Positions 9,579-16,162 of a DNA stretch of 34,596 nucleotides are shown here, in pieces. This DNA comes from a virus. The notes beneath the pieces are model-generated. The model was not told the DNA's origin. It saw nothing but the letters and a program-made list of their open reading frames with translations, and made no database searches. The first letter of the stretch is position 1. Each line of letters starts with the position of its first letter. The position numbers and the translations under genes are program-made. The DNA lies in the IMG/VR virus record IMGVR_UViG_3300037235_000087, positions 1 to 34,596 of that record, one strand, 5' to 3'.

Positions 9579-10273
9579 TGGACCTGGGGACATCTGCTAT
9601 GCTCCTTTTCGATCAGCCAGCCGGCGAATTCGCCAAACCGAAAGAATTCCAGCGCGTGCGCCGGTAGCAGCGATCTCGGCAGCGGTCGCTGCACGCCGCT
9701 CAGTGAAAGCTCTTTCGCAATGATCTCGTCCGGCTCGATGCCGGTCGCCACCTTGCCGGCGAGCGTGAGCCGCCACAGCACGGTGCCGGGATAGCCGGTT
9801 TCCGCTTCGCACTTGTCGAAGATGATCAGCACGCCGCCCGGCCGCATCGCGTCGAGCAGTCGATCGAGCAACGCCGCGCGCTCGGGAACCGTGACGAACA
9901 TCAGGGTGAGGAACGCAATCGCAACATCGAACGGATCGAAAAACACGTTCTCGGCCCGCTCGACGAGCAACCGCTCGGGTTGCGGTCCGCGATACTGCGC
10001 GGCCATCTCGGCGGACGGCTCGACCGCGATCAGCTGCGCTTGTCGTGCCAGCAGGGTCGGCGCGATCGCGCGGCCGATATTGCCGGTCGCCGCGCCGAGA
10101 TCGTAAACCAGTCCGCCGTTCGGAATGTAGTGCCGCGCGACATGCGCGACCGCGCCGGTCGCGAGATCATACCACGGCAATGTTTCGCGGACATGGCGAT
10201 CGAAGCCGGCCGCTACGCCGGTATCGTCGAAGGTCCAGTTTGCCGGAATGGCAAAACCTGGCGCGTCGTTCAT
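9575..10273 (-). CDS. SAM-dependent class I methyltransferase
   Basis: 232 aa with a Rossmann methyltransferase core: motif I at about residues 55-67 (VYDLGAATGNIG, Asp58), motif II acidic end of the second strand (LIAVEPSAEM), motif IV region FDVAIAFLTLMFV, and GGVLIIFDKCE. The N-terminal part (WTFDDTGVAAGFDRHVRETLPWYD) resembles the CmoA-like group, but the substrate cannot be told from sequence. It is the first gene of the late head operon. A TTGCC-N5-GGCAA site lies 19-33 nt inside its coding sequence, so the operon is probably repressor controlled. The ribosome site before ATG 10273 is weak. Confidence 0.85.
   Translation of the reverse strand: MNDAPGFAIPANWTFDDTGVAAGFDRHVRETLPWYDLATGAVAHVARHYIPNGGLVYDLGAATGNIGRAIAPTLLARQAQLIAVEPSAEMAAQYRGPQPERLLVERAENVFFDPFDVAIAFLTLMFVTVPERAALLDRLLDAMRPGGVLIIFDKCEAETGYPGTVLWRLTLAGKVATGIEPDEIIAKELSLSGVQRPLPRSLLPAHALEFFRFGEFAGWLIEKEHSRCPQVQ
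10240..10254. promoter_or_regulatory. Dispersed operator TTGCC-GGAAT-GGCAA in 5' end of late methyltransferase gene
   Basis: A perfect 5-5-5 inverted repeat with symmetry extending one more base (TTTGCC/GGCAAA). It lies just inside the first gene of the late operon, where a bound repressor could block transcription. Confidence 0.6.
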
Positions 10274-10333
10274 CTAGGTGAATTCCGCAGCAGTCAGCTG
10301 CGATTGCCCTGGCAGTAGCGGACGATACCCGGC

Positions 10334-10368
10334 AAAAAACAATCGAGGCGCCGCTGAAACGGCGCCTC
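10334..10368 (-). terminator. Rho-independent terminator, leftward
   Basis: Perfect 9-bp stem (GAGGCGCCG, loop of 6, CGGCGCCTC) followed on the minus strand by GATTG and a run of six T. It would stop leftward transcripts coming from the right, just before the late methyltransferase operon. Confidence 0.75.
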
Positions 10369-10394
10369 GCAACGCAAACCGAAGGAACACAACG

Positions 10395-10973
10395 ATGGCA
10401 AACACAGTGAACAATACCGCTCGCAACGTCAAGGCCGCCAAGCTCAGCGCCAAGGGGGTTGCGGCGAAGGCTCGCGCCGACGCGCGGTGGGAAGCGGCTC
10501 TTGCGAAAAGCAAGGCCGGGATTGCCGCCAAGGCCGTCCAGGCGAACCCGGCCGCTGCCGGTATCGCCGCCGCCAAGACGGACGATGCCGAGCGGACCGC
10601 CCTCAAGGCCGCCGGCAAGTCGATCCCGGCCGCGTTGACCGGGCGCAAGCCGGCGAGCAAGGCGAAGGCCGCGAAGCCTGCCAAGGCGAGCGCCAAGCCG
10701 GCCGCGAAGCCGGTAACGCTCGCTAAGGCGATCGCCGCGAAGGGCGGCAAGCCGACCGCCCAGGAGACCAAGGACGGACCGCTGGTGACCGGCGCCAAGG
10801 CGACGATCATCGGCATGATCGAGACCGCCAAGGCCGGCGTCACGGCCGCCGAGATCGCGAAAAAGCTCGGCTGGCCAAGGGCCGGCGGAACGATCTCGCG
10901 GGCGATCGCGCTCGCGCCGTTCAAGGTCCGCAAGGAGCGCGTCGACGGCACGCTCCGGTATTTCGCCGCGTAA
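10395..10973 (+). CDS. Histone H1-like protein with C-terminal winged helix
   Basis: 192 aa. Residues 1-120 are dominated by Ala and Lys (repeats such as AKAAKPAKASAKPAAKP), as in bacterial histone H1-like DNA-binding tails. Residues about 135-192 (ATIIGMIETAKAGVTAAEI-AKKLGW then GGTISRAIA, FKVRKERVDGTLRYF) look like a compact winged-helix domain. Expected to bind DNA, perhaps to compact phage or host DNA. ATG at 10395 follows GAAGGAAC by 6 nt; an in-frame upstream extension has no such signal. It is on the plus strand between leftward genes and is closed by a strong terminator. Long open frames on the opposite strand are a by-product of its composition. Confidence 0.8.
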   Translation: MANTVNNTARNVKAAKLSAKGVAAKARADARWEAALAKSKAGIAAKAVQANPAAAGIAAAKTDDAERTALKAAGKSIPAALTGRKPASKAKAAKPAKASAKPAAKPVTLAKAIAAKGGKPTAQETKDGPLVTGAKATIIGMIETAKAGVTAAEIAKKLGWPRAGGTISRAIALAPFKVRKERVDGTLRYFAA

Positions 10974-10989
10974 CGTGCTGAACCGAAGC

Positions 10990-11026
10990 AAGCCGCCGGG
11001 TCGGACGACTCGGCGGCTTCGTTTTT
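10990..11026 (+). terminator. Rho-independent terminator, rightward
   Basis: 13-bp stem (AAGCCGCCGGGTC / GACTCGGCGGCTT, one G-T pair), loop GGAC, then CG and five T. Ends the histone-like gene transcript. Confidence 0.85.
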
Positions 11027-11044
11027 CAACTGAGGACAACCGCG

Positions 11045-11203
11045 ATGCAGTGGAAATTCCAATTCCGCGTCGGACAGGATGACGCGTGGCTCGATCTCGG
11101 ACCCTTCCGGCTTATTTACGAATGGTTCGAGGCTGAGGATGGACGGACTCCGGTTCCGTGGCGCCGCCGGTTCCGCGTCTTCCGGCGCGAGTTCACCTAT
11201 TAG
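11045..11203 (+). CDS. Small basic/aromatic protein, 52 aa
   Basis: ATG at 11045 preceded by GAGGACAA; reads MQWKFQFRVGQDDAW to FRREFTY and TAG. No family recognised. It is rich in Trp, Phe, Tyr and Arg, with an acidic patch in the middle (EWFEAEDG). It lies between the terminator at 10990 and the gene at 11232. Coding status rests on the ribosome site and a sensible reading frame; no conservation can be judged here. Confidence 0.5.
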   Translation: MQWKFQFRVGQDDAWLDLGPFRLIYEWFEAEDGRTPVPWRRRFRVFRREFTY

Positions 11204-11231
11204 GCCGATCATATTGCCAGGAGCGCAACCG

Positions 11232-11435
11232 ATGAGTAACCTGCAAGCCGAAGTGTATGAGGCGCTTCGCGCGATCGATATACCGGAGGACAAGGCCCTG
11301 AAAGCTGCGGAAGCGCTTAGCCGACGCGATGACGACGTCGTATCGATAAAGCGCGATCTGGCTGTCCTCAAGTGGATGGTCGGCACGTTGTATCCGCTCG
11401 TGTTCGCCATCTTGCTAAAGCAATTTATCGGCTGA
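11232..11435 (+). CDS. Small membrane-anchored helical protein, 67 aa
   Basis: ATG at 11232 (MSNLQAEVYEALRAI). Residues 1-45 form an amphipathic helical region with alternating charges (IPEDKALKAAEALSRRDDDV, IKRDLAVLKW). Residues 46-64 (MVGTLYPLVFAILLKQF) are one hydrophobic membrane segment with a short C-terminal tail. This head-plus-anchor form is common among small phage and bacterial proteins of unknown role. It faces the C5 methyltransferase gene tail to tail with 10 nt between. It could be lysis related, but it has only one membrane segment and no lysis partner beside it. Confidence 0.7.
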   Translation: MSNLQAEVYEALRAIDIPEDKALKAAEALSRRDDDVVSIKRDLAVLKWMVGTLYPLVFAILLKQFIG

Positions 11436-11445
11436 TCTAAGCCGG

Positions 11446-12900
11446 TCATGCCGCTCGACCGACAGAGGGCGCGGAGCAATCCGCGCCCTTGCTGCGTGTG
11501 GGCCCTAGAACGCGATCGCGGATCGTCGCGGCAAGCGCGGCCATCATCGGCGGCGGCACCGCGCGGCCGAGCCGCTCCCATTGCTGCGCATAGGTTCCGG
11601 TCAGCACGAAGTCAGCCGGAAAGCCGCAGATCGCGCGAAGCTCGGCAATCGAGAACTTGCGGCACTCGGTCGGATGCGCGACCGAGGCAAGGTGCGGTTT
11701 GCCGCCCTCGGCGGTAATGGTTCCGGACGGCGTATCGAGCGCGGCGCGCGTAAGCTGAAAATACCGCTCGGACTGCTCGCCCTGGCCGAGCTTGGCAAGC
11801 TCGCGGCCGACCGCATACCGCGACATATCCGCCTCGGTCTCGATCGTCATCCCACTTTGCGTGTGCGGTCGGTTGTGCGTCTGCACGGTCGGCGCCGGCT
11901 CGTCGACCGAGCGCTGCCGGTGCGCGGTGCTGATCTTGACTGACCGGCGCGCCTGGACTGTTGCGGCCGGCACGCTCGCGGACGCCATAGCGTGGCCGTT
12001 GAACCCGTTGGCGCACTCGACGGCGCCGATCCACGGCAGCGCGTCACGGACGCTGTAGCGGTATGCGAGCGGTGCCGGAAAGGCCGGCTTGGTCGCGAGA
12101 TCGAGCCGCGTCCCGACAAAAAACAACCGCTGCCGCGCTTGCGGCACGCCAAGCCATTGCGCATCGAGCAGCCGGGCTTCGACGCGATAGCCGCAATCCT
12201 TGAGCGCCGCGAGGATGTCGAGAAAGAACCCTTTCCCCACGCCCTTGACCAGACCCGAAACATTCTCGGCGACGAACACGCGGGGCTGTAGACCGCGCAG
12301 CAGCCGGACGAATTGAAAGAACAGATCATCGGTCCGCTGCTTGCTGTCCGAGTAGCGCTTGACCTGTCCCCAGTGGCGCTGACGTTTGCCGGCCATCGAA
12401 AAGCTCGCGCAGGGCGGCGAGCCGTCCAACAGATCAAGCTCGCCAGCGTGCAGGCCGGCGGCGTCGAGTATTTCCTCCGGCTCGACCTTGCGGATGTCAC
12501 GCGCATCGAGCCGGGTCTCGGGGAAGTTGGCCCGGTAGGTATCGCGGGCGGCCGGAATGAATTCGTTGGCCCAGACGACCTTGAAGCCGGCTATGCGATA
12601 GCCGAGCGACGAGCCGCCGCAACCGCTGAAGGTCGATACGGCGCGGTAGCCATTGAATGGCAGCGCGGCGATCTCGGCCATCAACGGAATGCGATACGGC
12701 AGCTTGTCGGCGCGGGCCGGACGAGGCGGCGAGCCGTTACGCTCGATCATGATCCGCGACCGCGGCGCCGCATCGATCGTCGGAAATGGCTGGTTCGTTA
12801 CGTCGATGAATTCGTGGGCGATACCAGGGAAGTGCCGCGTCTTGTCGGTAGGATATTTCGCCCACGGCACGCCGCTCGATCGCTCGGCCCATATTCTCAC
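11446..12900 (-). CDS. DNA (cytosine-5) methyltransferase
   Basis: 484 aa. Motifs in order: I VSTFSGCGGSSLGY (residues 88-101), IV DGSPPCASFSMAG with catalytic Cys164, VI AENVSG (211-216), VIII QARQRLFFVG (254-263), a variable target-recognition region (about 290-410), then IX/X RELRAICGFP-like and QQWERLGRAVPPPMM near the end. All catalytic motifs are present, so it should be active. No restriction enzyme lies beside it; an anti-restriction or regulatory role is likely. GTG at 12900 overlaps the ParB-domain stop (GTGA). About 75 residues before motif I are extra, and a later start near residue 74 is possible. Confidence 0.92.
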   Translation of the reverse strand: MRIWAERSSGVPWAKYPTDKTRHFPGIAHEFIDVTNQPFPTIDAAPRSRIMIERNGSPPRPARADKLPYRIPLMAEIAALPFNGYRAVSTFSGCGGSSLGYRIAGFKVVWANEFIPAARDTYRANFPETRLDARDIRKVEPEEILDAAGLHAGELDLLDGSPPCASFSMAGKRQRHWGQVKRYSDSKQRTDDLFFQFVRLLRGLQPRVFVAENVSGLVKGVGKGFFLDILAALKDCGYRVEARLLDAQWLGVPQARQRLFFVGTRLDLATKPAFPAPLAYRYSVRDALPWIGAVECANGFNGHAMASASVPAATVQARRSVKISTAHRQRSVDEPAPTVQTHNRPHTQSGMTIETEADMSRYAVGRELAKLGQGEQSERYFQLTRAALDTPSGTITAEGGKPHLASVAHPTECRKFSIAELRAICGFPADFVLTGTYAQQWERLGRAVPPPMMAALAATIRDRVLGPTRSKGADCSAPSVGRAA

Positions 12901-13478
12901 GCGGCATCGTCCGGTTCCTCGGTCCGCGCCGCCGAGCCACCGGAAAACCGGAACCCGCATTTTGGGCAGACATGCTCGGTCTCGATCGTCTCGTCATACG
13001 CGCCGAATTCGCTCGGTGCCTGCGGACCGTTCATCAGCTTGTCGGCCTCGCCGGTGGAAAAACCGATCAATTCGATGTTGGCACCGAGACCCTGCAGCTC
13101 GGCAAGCTCGACACCGAGCAATTGCTGATCCCAGCCGGCGAGCGTCGGCAATTGATTGTCGGCGATCCGGTATGCCTTGATCTGCGCCTCGGTCCAGCCA
13201 CGCGCGACCATCGTCGGGATTTCGGTAATGTCGAGTTGCCGCGCAGCAAGCACGCGGCCGTGGCCGGCGATCAAGGTACCCGCCTCGTCGACCAGGGCGG
13301 GCATCGTCCAGCCCCACTCGCGGATCGAGGCGGCCAGTGCCGCAACCTGGGCATCGCTGTGCGTCCGGGCGTTGCGGGCGTACGGGATTAGCCGCTCGAT
13401 CGGCCAGCGCTCGACGCGATCGGCCGGCCACTGCGGCTGCGGTGCCGGCGTTGATTTCGCCGGACGCCGCGCGCTCAC
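12897..13478 (-). CDS. ParB/Srx-domain protein with C-terminal CxxC
   Basis: 193 aa. Typical ParB N-terminal/sulfiredoxin-fold signs: RLIPYARNARTHSDAQV (30-45), ASIREWGWTMPALVD, GTLIAGHGRVLAARQL (67-82), and the YRIADNQL-x-AGWD stretch (103-117). The last 30 residues carry HVCPKCGFRF (C171, C174), only one CxxC pair. It lacks the ParB HTH domain for partition. Proteins of this form commonly adjoin or are fused to phage DNA methyltransferases, and it directly precedes and overlaps the C5 methyltransferase. ATG overlaps the upstream stop. Partition by itself is unlikely, although a parS-like site lies 0.6 kb away. Confidence 0.88.
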   Translation of the reverse strand: MSARRPAKSTPAPQPQWPADRVERWPIERLIPYARNARTHSDAQVAALAASIREWGWTMPALVDEAGTLIAGHGRVLAARQLDITEIPTMVARGWTEAQIKAYRIADNQLPTLAGWDQQLLGVELAELQGLGANIELIGFSTGEADKLMNGPQAPSEFGAYDETIETEHVCPKCGFRFSGGSAARTEEPDDAA

Positions 13479-13843
13479 GCCAATGCCTCGGCGGTCATCG
13501 TCAGCGGTGGGGTCATCTGGCGCTCAAAGCGATCCGCGAAGTCAGCCCGCCGGATCGTCTCGGCGATCTGTGCCAGGAGCGAAGCCGGCGCGCGACCGAG
13601 CACGAGCGATTGCGTGGGGATCGCGATCAGCGGCTCGCCGGTCGCGACGATCGAGGCGAACCGCCGGAGACCGAGCGGCTCGCAGTCATTCTGGGAAATC
13701 GGAACGTGCGAGCGATGACGCGGACCGGTCTGCGGTCTGACGGACAGTCCGAGCGCGATGCCGTCGGGCCTGTGCGTCCAGATGATGAAAGTCCGCTCGG
13801 CATAGAAGATGACGGCGCCGCGCGTCAGTGGCTCAGGCAGCAT
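13475..13843 (-). CDS. Unknown protein upstream of ParB/Srx gene
   Basis: 122 aa, no family recognised. The sequence is globular, with no membrane segment; stretches such as VIFYAERTFIIWTHRPDGIALGLSVRPQ and SQNDCEPLGLRRFASIVATGEPL look like a small beta-rich domain. Its TGA overlaps the ATG of the ParB/Srx gene, so the three genes 13843-11446 form one leftward operon. Its start at 13843 has GGGAG very close to ATG; a few codons of uncertainty remain. Confidence 0.7.
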   Translation of the reverse strand: MLPEPLTRGAVIFYAERTFIIWTHRPDGIALGLSVRPQTGPRHRSHVPISQNDCEPLGLRRFASIVATGEPLIAIPTQSLVLGRAPASLLAQIAETIRRADFADRFERQMTPPLTMTAEALA

Positions 13844-14042
13844 TGCTCCCGCAGCAAAAAACCGGCCGGCCCAGGTATCGATAACCGTTACCGATAATGG
13901 ACCCAGACCGACCGGAGGTAGGGACTAATCCGAGGCATCGCTGTTCGGTGCGGAAAAGGGGAACCGCTCGCACCGCTCGCGACGATGAACAATTGTTAGA
14001 CCCAACTCGGCGGGGCTGCAATCGGTAGTTCAGTTCGTGTTG

Positions 14043-14058
14043 TGTTCCACGTGGAACG
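14043..14058. promoter_or_regulatory. parS-like palindrome
   Basis: TGTTCCAC-GTGGAACG is a 16-bp near-perfect palindrome matching the chromosomal parS consensus (TGTTtCACGTGaAACA) at most positions, with the CACGTG centre intact. ParB of the host could load here. Not verified. Confidence 0.55.
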
Positions 14059-14094
14059 CGACTCGGTGGACCGGCGAATCGGACGGCCGCAACC

Positions 14095-14132
14095 GGCCTG
14101 TGAAACAAGCTCGGCCGACTGTTTCACAGGCC
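14095..14132. terminator. 13-bp inverted repeat after PEP-CTERM gene, contains parS half-sites
   Basis: GGCCTGTGAAACA and TGTTTCACAGGCC are exact reverse complements 12 nt apart, lying just downstream of the PEP-CTERM stop. No T run follows, so termination is uncertain. Each arm contains an exact parS half-site (GTGAAACA, TGTTTCAC), arranged outward. Confidence 0.5.
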
Positions 14133-14140
14133 AGTCGCCG

Positions 14141-14782
14141 TCAGGTCGCCGAGCGACGGCGGACGAAACCAAGCCCGGCAAGGCCGAGACCGAGCAGCGC
14201 CAAGCTGGCGGGCTCGGGAACGGGCGAGGCGGAAAAATTGCCGGCGATCGAGGACGAGAACGATGCCAGCGTCGTACCGTCAATACCGACGCCCGGCGCA
14301 ACGTTGATGAAGCTCAGCGCCAGGCCATCGGGTGCGCCGAGCAGGTCAGCCGCAATCACGCTCGAATTGAAGGTGACCGACTCGGGTGGGTTGGCGGCAG
14401 TAAGCGACAGCGAGTCGCCGATGCCGAACACCGCATCGGTAAACGATCCGCTGAGGAAGTTGGTCGCGCCCTCGTGGATCGAAAACGTGCCGTCAAACGA
14501 TTGCTCGACGTGGCCAGCGGCGATCGTGGCAACGCCGACGCTAGTGGCAGAGAGATCGAGCAGCGCGGGCGTCGGGACCGCCACCGCCGCGTCAATCTGG
14601 GTGATGTCAATTCCGACACCGGTGCCGGTGATCGTGGTCGAGGTTCCGGCGCCGTTGGCGACGGCGTGGATCGTATCGGCGGTGCCGGCCTGTCCCATCG
14701 TCAGGATGGTTGTCGCATTGACCGTTGCCGGTAGGGCAATGAGCACGGCAGTCGCGAGTAGCGTCATTTTTAGACGGGACAT
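14141..14782 (-). CDS. PEP-CTERM sorted secreted protein
   Basis: 213 aa. Residues 1-23 are a signal peptide (MSRLKMTLLATAVLIALPAT, cleavage after VNA). The middle is a Ser/Thr/Gly/Ala-rich beta-type domain. The C-terminus has the full sorting signal: PVPEPASLALLG, a hydrophobic helix LGLAGLGF and a basic tail RRR. In bacteria such proteins are cleaved by exosortase and placed in the outer surface or matrix. ATG 14782 has GGAG 10 nt upstream. It stands alone between two leftward operons with its own spacers, as a lysogenic-conversion (moron) gene would. A TTGCC-N5-GGCAA site lies 43-57 nt inside the gene. Confidence 0.9.
   Translation of the reverse strand: MSRLKMTLLATAVLIALPATVNATTILTMGQAGTADTIHAVANGAGTSTTITGTGVGIDITQIDAAVAVPTPALLDLSATSVGVATIAAGHVEQSFDGTFSIHEGATNFLSGSFTDAVFGIGDSLSLTAANPPESVTFNSSVIAADLLGAPDGLALSFINVAPGVGIDGTTLASFSSSIAGNFSASPVPEPASLALLGLGLAGLGFVRRRSAT
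14725..14739. promoter_or_regulatory. Dispersed operator TTGCC-GGTAG-GGCAA in 5' end of PEP-CTERM gene
   Basis: Exact half-sites with the same 5-nt spacing as the intergenic copies. It falls within the signal-peptide codons, so it may be a regulatory site or a chance match. Confidence 0.45.
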
Positions 14783-15057
14783 CGGCTATCTCCGGTTGAT
14801 TGCGCGAGACGGAAGCGTCGTGCGCGCGCAACCACATGCAGGATGCGTGCTCGATCGCGGATGGGTGGCGGATCAATAGGTTACCCGAAACCGCCGGTCC
14901 GGCGGCTTCGCTATGTGTAAAATTCTCCGACGCTCAAACCCGGCTTGATCCGGTCGGGATCGCGGCGCCCCCGGATTGCCGCCGTACGGCCGGCGGCGGG
15001 CGCGTAAAATCCGCCGACAAGGCAACTCCCCCGATCCCGACCCCCCTCTAGAAGCCG
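14783..15057. other. Intergenic stretch with hairpin at 14887-14909
   Basis: No gene seen. It holds the PEP-CTERM upstream region and a 9-bp hairpin (GAAACCGCC, GGTCC, GGCGGCTTC) that may end the leftward operon finishing at 15058, without a clear T run. A short direct repeat GAAGCCGCTA is present twice at about 15050-15070. Confidence 0.5.
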
Positions 15058-15612
15058 CTAGGAAGCCGCTACGCGGCGCGGCGGCGTTCCCGGCTTGGTA
15101 GTAGCGGCGCGGTCTCCGGAAGCCGCTCCGGCTTCGCCTAGCTGGCGCGCGAGCCGCTCCGGCGGCGGAAGCGCGCCGAGCCGCTTGAGCGCGGCGATCG
15201 TCCACCGCCGCGCGGTGGTATCGGCGACTTGATGCGTCCGGCCGATCGCCACCCAGGCGAGATCGAGCACGCAGCACTGTTCGAGCAGCTTGCAATCGAA
15301 CGGACCGAGCGCGTCGGCGACCCGCCGCAACCGCGCCAGCGCGGCAAGCCGGTCGACCGGACCGGCGCCGACGCGGCCGAGCGACGGCGACCGGAACGTC
15401 ATCAGCGCGGGCGCCCGGTTGCTGAACGCGATCTCCCAATCGCGCCGGAACGTCTCCGCCGCCTCATAGTCGCGCGGCTCGATCGCGCCTTCATCGAGCA
15501 GCACGTCGAGCCGCGAGCGGACCCGCCAGCCCTGGCGGAACGCGCGGGCGTCAACCTGCGGCGCGGTAACGTCGTGGTGCTGGCGGTAGGCTTCGGACGG
15601 GCCGGTGCTCAT
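15058..15612 (-). CDS. HTH protein, possible late-gene regulator
   Basis: 184 aa. The N-terminal part (AFRQGWRVRSRLDVLLDEGAI, AAETFRRDWEIAF) is helical and recurs in alphaproteobacterial phage proteins. The C-terminal part (LARLRRVADALGPFDCKLLEQCCV then IGRTHQVADTTARRWTIAALKRLG, residues about 110-160) looks like a helix-turn-helix of the sigma-region-4 kind. It is last in the leftward replication operon, where lambdoid phages keep their Q-type antiterminators; this is an analogy, not homology seen here. ATG 15612 is 6 nt after the upstream stop with GGGGG further up. The Ala/Arg/Pro-rich tail looks disordered. Confidence 0.65.
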   Translation of the reverse strand: MSTGPSEAYRQHHDVTAPQVDARAFRQGWRVRSRLDVLLDEGAIEPRDYEAAETFRRDWEIAFSNRAPALMTFRSPSLGRVGAGPVDRLAALARLRRVADALGPFDCKLLEQCCVLDLAWVAIGRTHQVADTTARRWTIAALKRLGALPPPERLARQLGEAGAASGDRAATTKPGTPPRRVAAS

Positions 15613-15620
15613 GGCGACGG

Positions 15621-15836
15621 TCAGGCCCCCGTGTAGAGCTTGGCACGCACCGCGCAATCCTTCGCCTCGAGCAGCTTGCGCAACGCCGTCGTACGTTCCG
15701 GATTGCGTGGCAGGGTTGCTACTAGGGCAGACGCCAGGATACAAAACGGCGCCGAAACCTTTTGCAGATGCTCGGGGAGATGCTCATAGGCGAAGAACTG
15801 CAACAGCGGTTCGGGATAGATTTGCTCGGTTGCCAT
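15621..15836 (-). CDS. Small helical protein resembling the Acb2/Tad1 hairpin family
   Basis: 71 aa. Pattern: aromatic N-terminal segment FFAYEHLPEHLQ (14-25), a helix SAPFCILASALVATLP, then PERTTALRKLLEAKDCAVRA (46-65). The last block is a widespread short phage motif. Its E-R-x-x-AL-x-KL-x-EA-x-x-A layout resembles the hairpin of Acb2 and Tad1, phage sponges that bind immune cyclic nucleotides made by CBASS and Thoeris systems. The relationship is from memory of the family pattern and needs a profile search. ATG 15836 is fixed by GGAGG 7 nt upstream; the longer frame from 15866 overlaps the upstream stop. It lies in the early leftward operon. Confidence 0.6.
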   Translation of the reverse strand: MATEQIYPEPLLQFFAYEHLPEHLQKVSAPFCILASALVATLPRNPERTTALRKLLEAKDCAVRAKLYTGA

Positions 15837-15862
15837 TACCAGTCCTCCAAGAAGCGGGGCAG

Positions 15863-16111
15863 TCATCGCCGGTTGGTCCCGCACCACTCGCGGCCGGCGT
15901 CTAGCTCGCCCACCATACGGCCGAAGGCGGCACTCGTCCGCTCGTCGCGCCACCAGACGAAGCGCCGCTCGCCGGTATCGGGGTGCGTCCACTCGGCTTG
16001 GGCGAAGTTCCGCGGCGAGCGTTGCACGAAGCCGACGCGCTGCATCGCGTCATGCAGCGCGGCCGGCGTGATGTCCGGCCGCCTGGCCTGGCGATCGCGC
16101 GCGGACATCAT
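15863..16111 (-). CDS. Small unknown phage protein
   Basis: 82 aa from ATG 16111; a GTG at 16159 would add 16 residues and abut the upstream stop. Sequence PDITPAALHDAMQRVGF, SPRNFAQAEWTHPDTGERRFVWWRD then AFGRMVGELDAGREW suggests a compact alpha/beta domain with a conserved-looking Trp pair. I do not recognise the family. It is in the middle of the leftward replication operon, between the 164-aa gene and the Acb2-like gene. Confidence 0.6.
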   Translation of the reverse strand: MMSARDRQARRPDITPAALHDAMQRVGFVQRSPRNFAQAEWTHPDTGERRFVWWRDERTSAAFGRMVGELDAGREWCGTNRR

Positions 16112-16162
16112 CGGCCGACCCCGCGCCACCAGGACCGGACGCGCGAGCACAGCGCACACATC

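Larger units (their letters stand above)
13844..14140. other. Gene-free regulatory stretch between operons
   Basis: About 300 nt with no credible gene. It holds the promoter side of the 13843 operon, a TATCGATAACCG / CGGTAACGGT-like repeat near 13878, the palindrome AACAATTGTT at 13988-13997, a parS-like site at 14043 and a long inverted repeat at 14095-14132. Confidence 0.6.

Noticed and set aside
11467-11488. Hairpin GGGCGCGGA-GCAA-TCCGCGCCC as a terminator
   Set aside because: It lies inside the C5 methyltransferase codons and has no T run on either strand.
10274-11581. Minus-strand frames of 435 and 290 codons opposite the histone-like gene
   Set aside because: They arise from the GC- and Ala/Lys-rich plus-strand gene. 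They lack a ribosome site and cross two terminators, while the plus-strand gene has a good ribosome site and terminator.
12897-13478. Plasmid-type ParA/ParB partition system
   Set aside because: No ParA gene is present and the protein lacks the ParB HTH domain.
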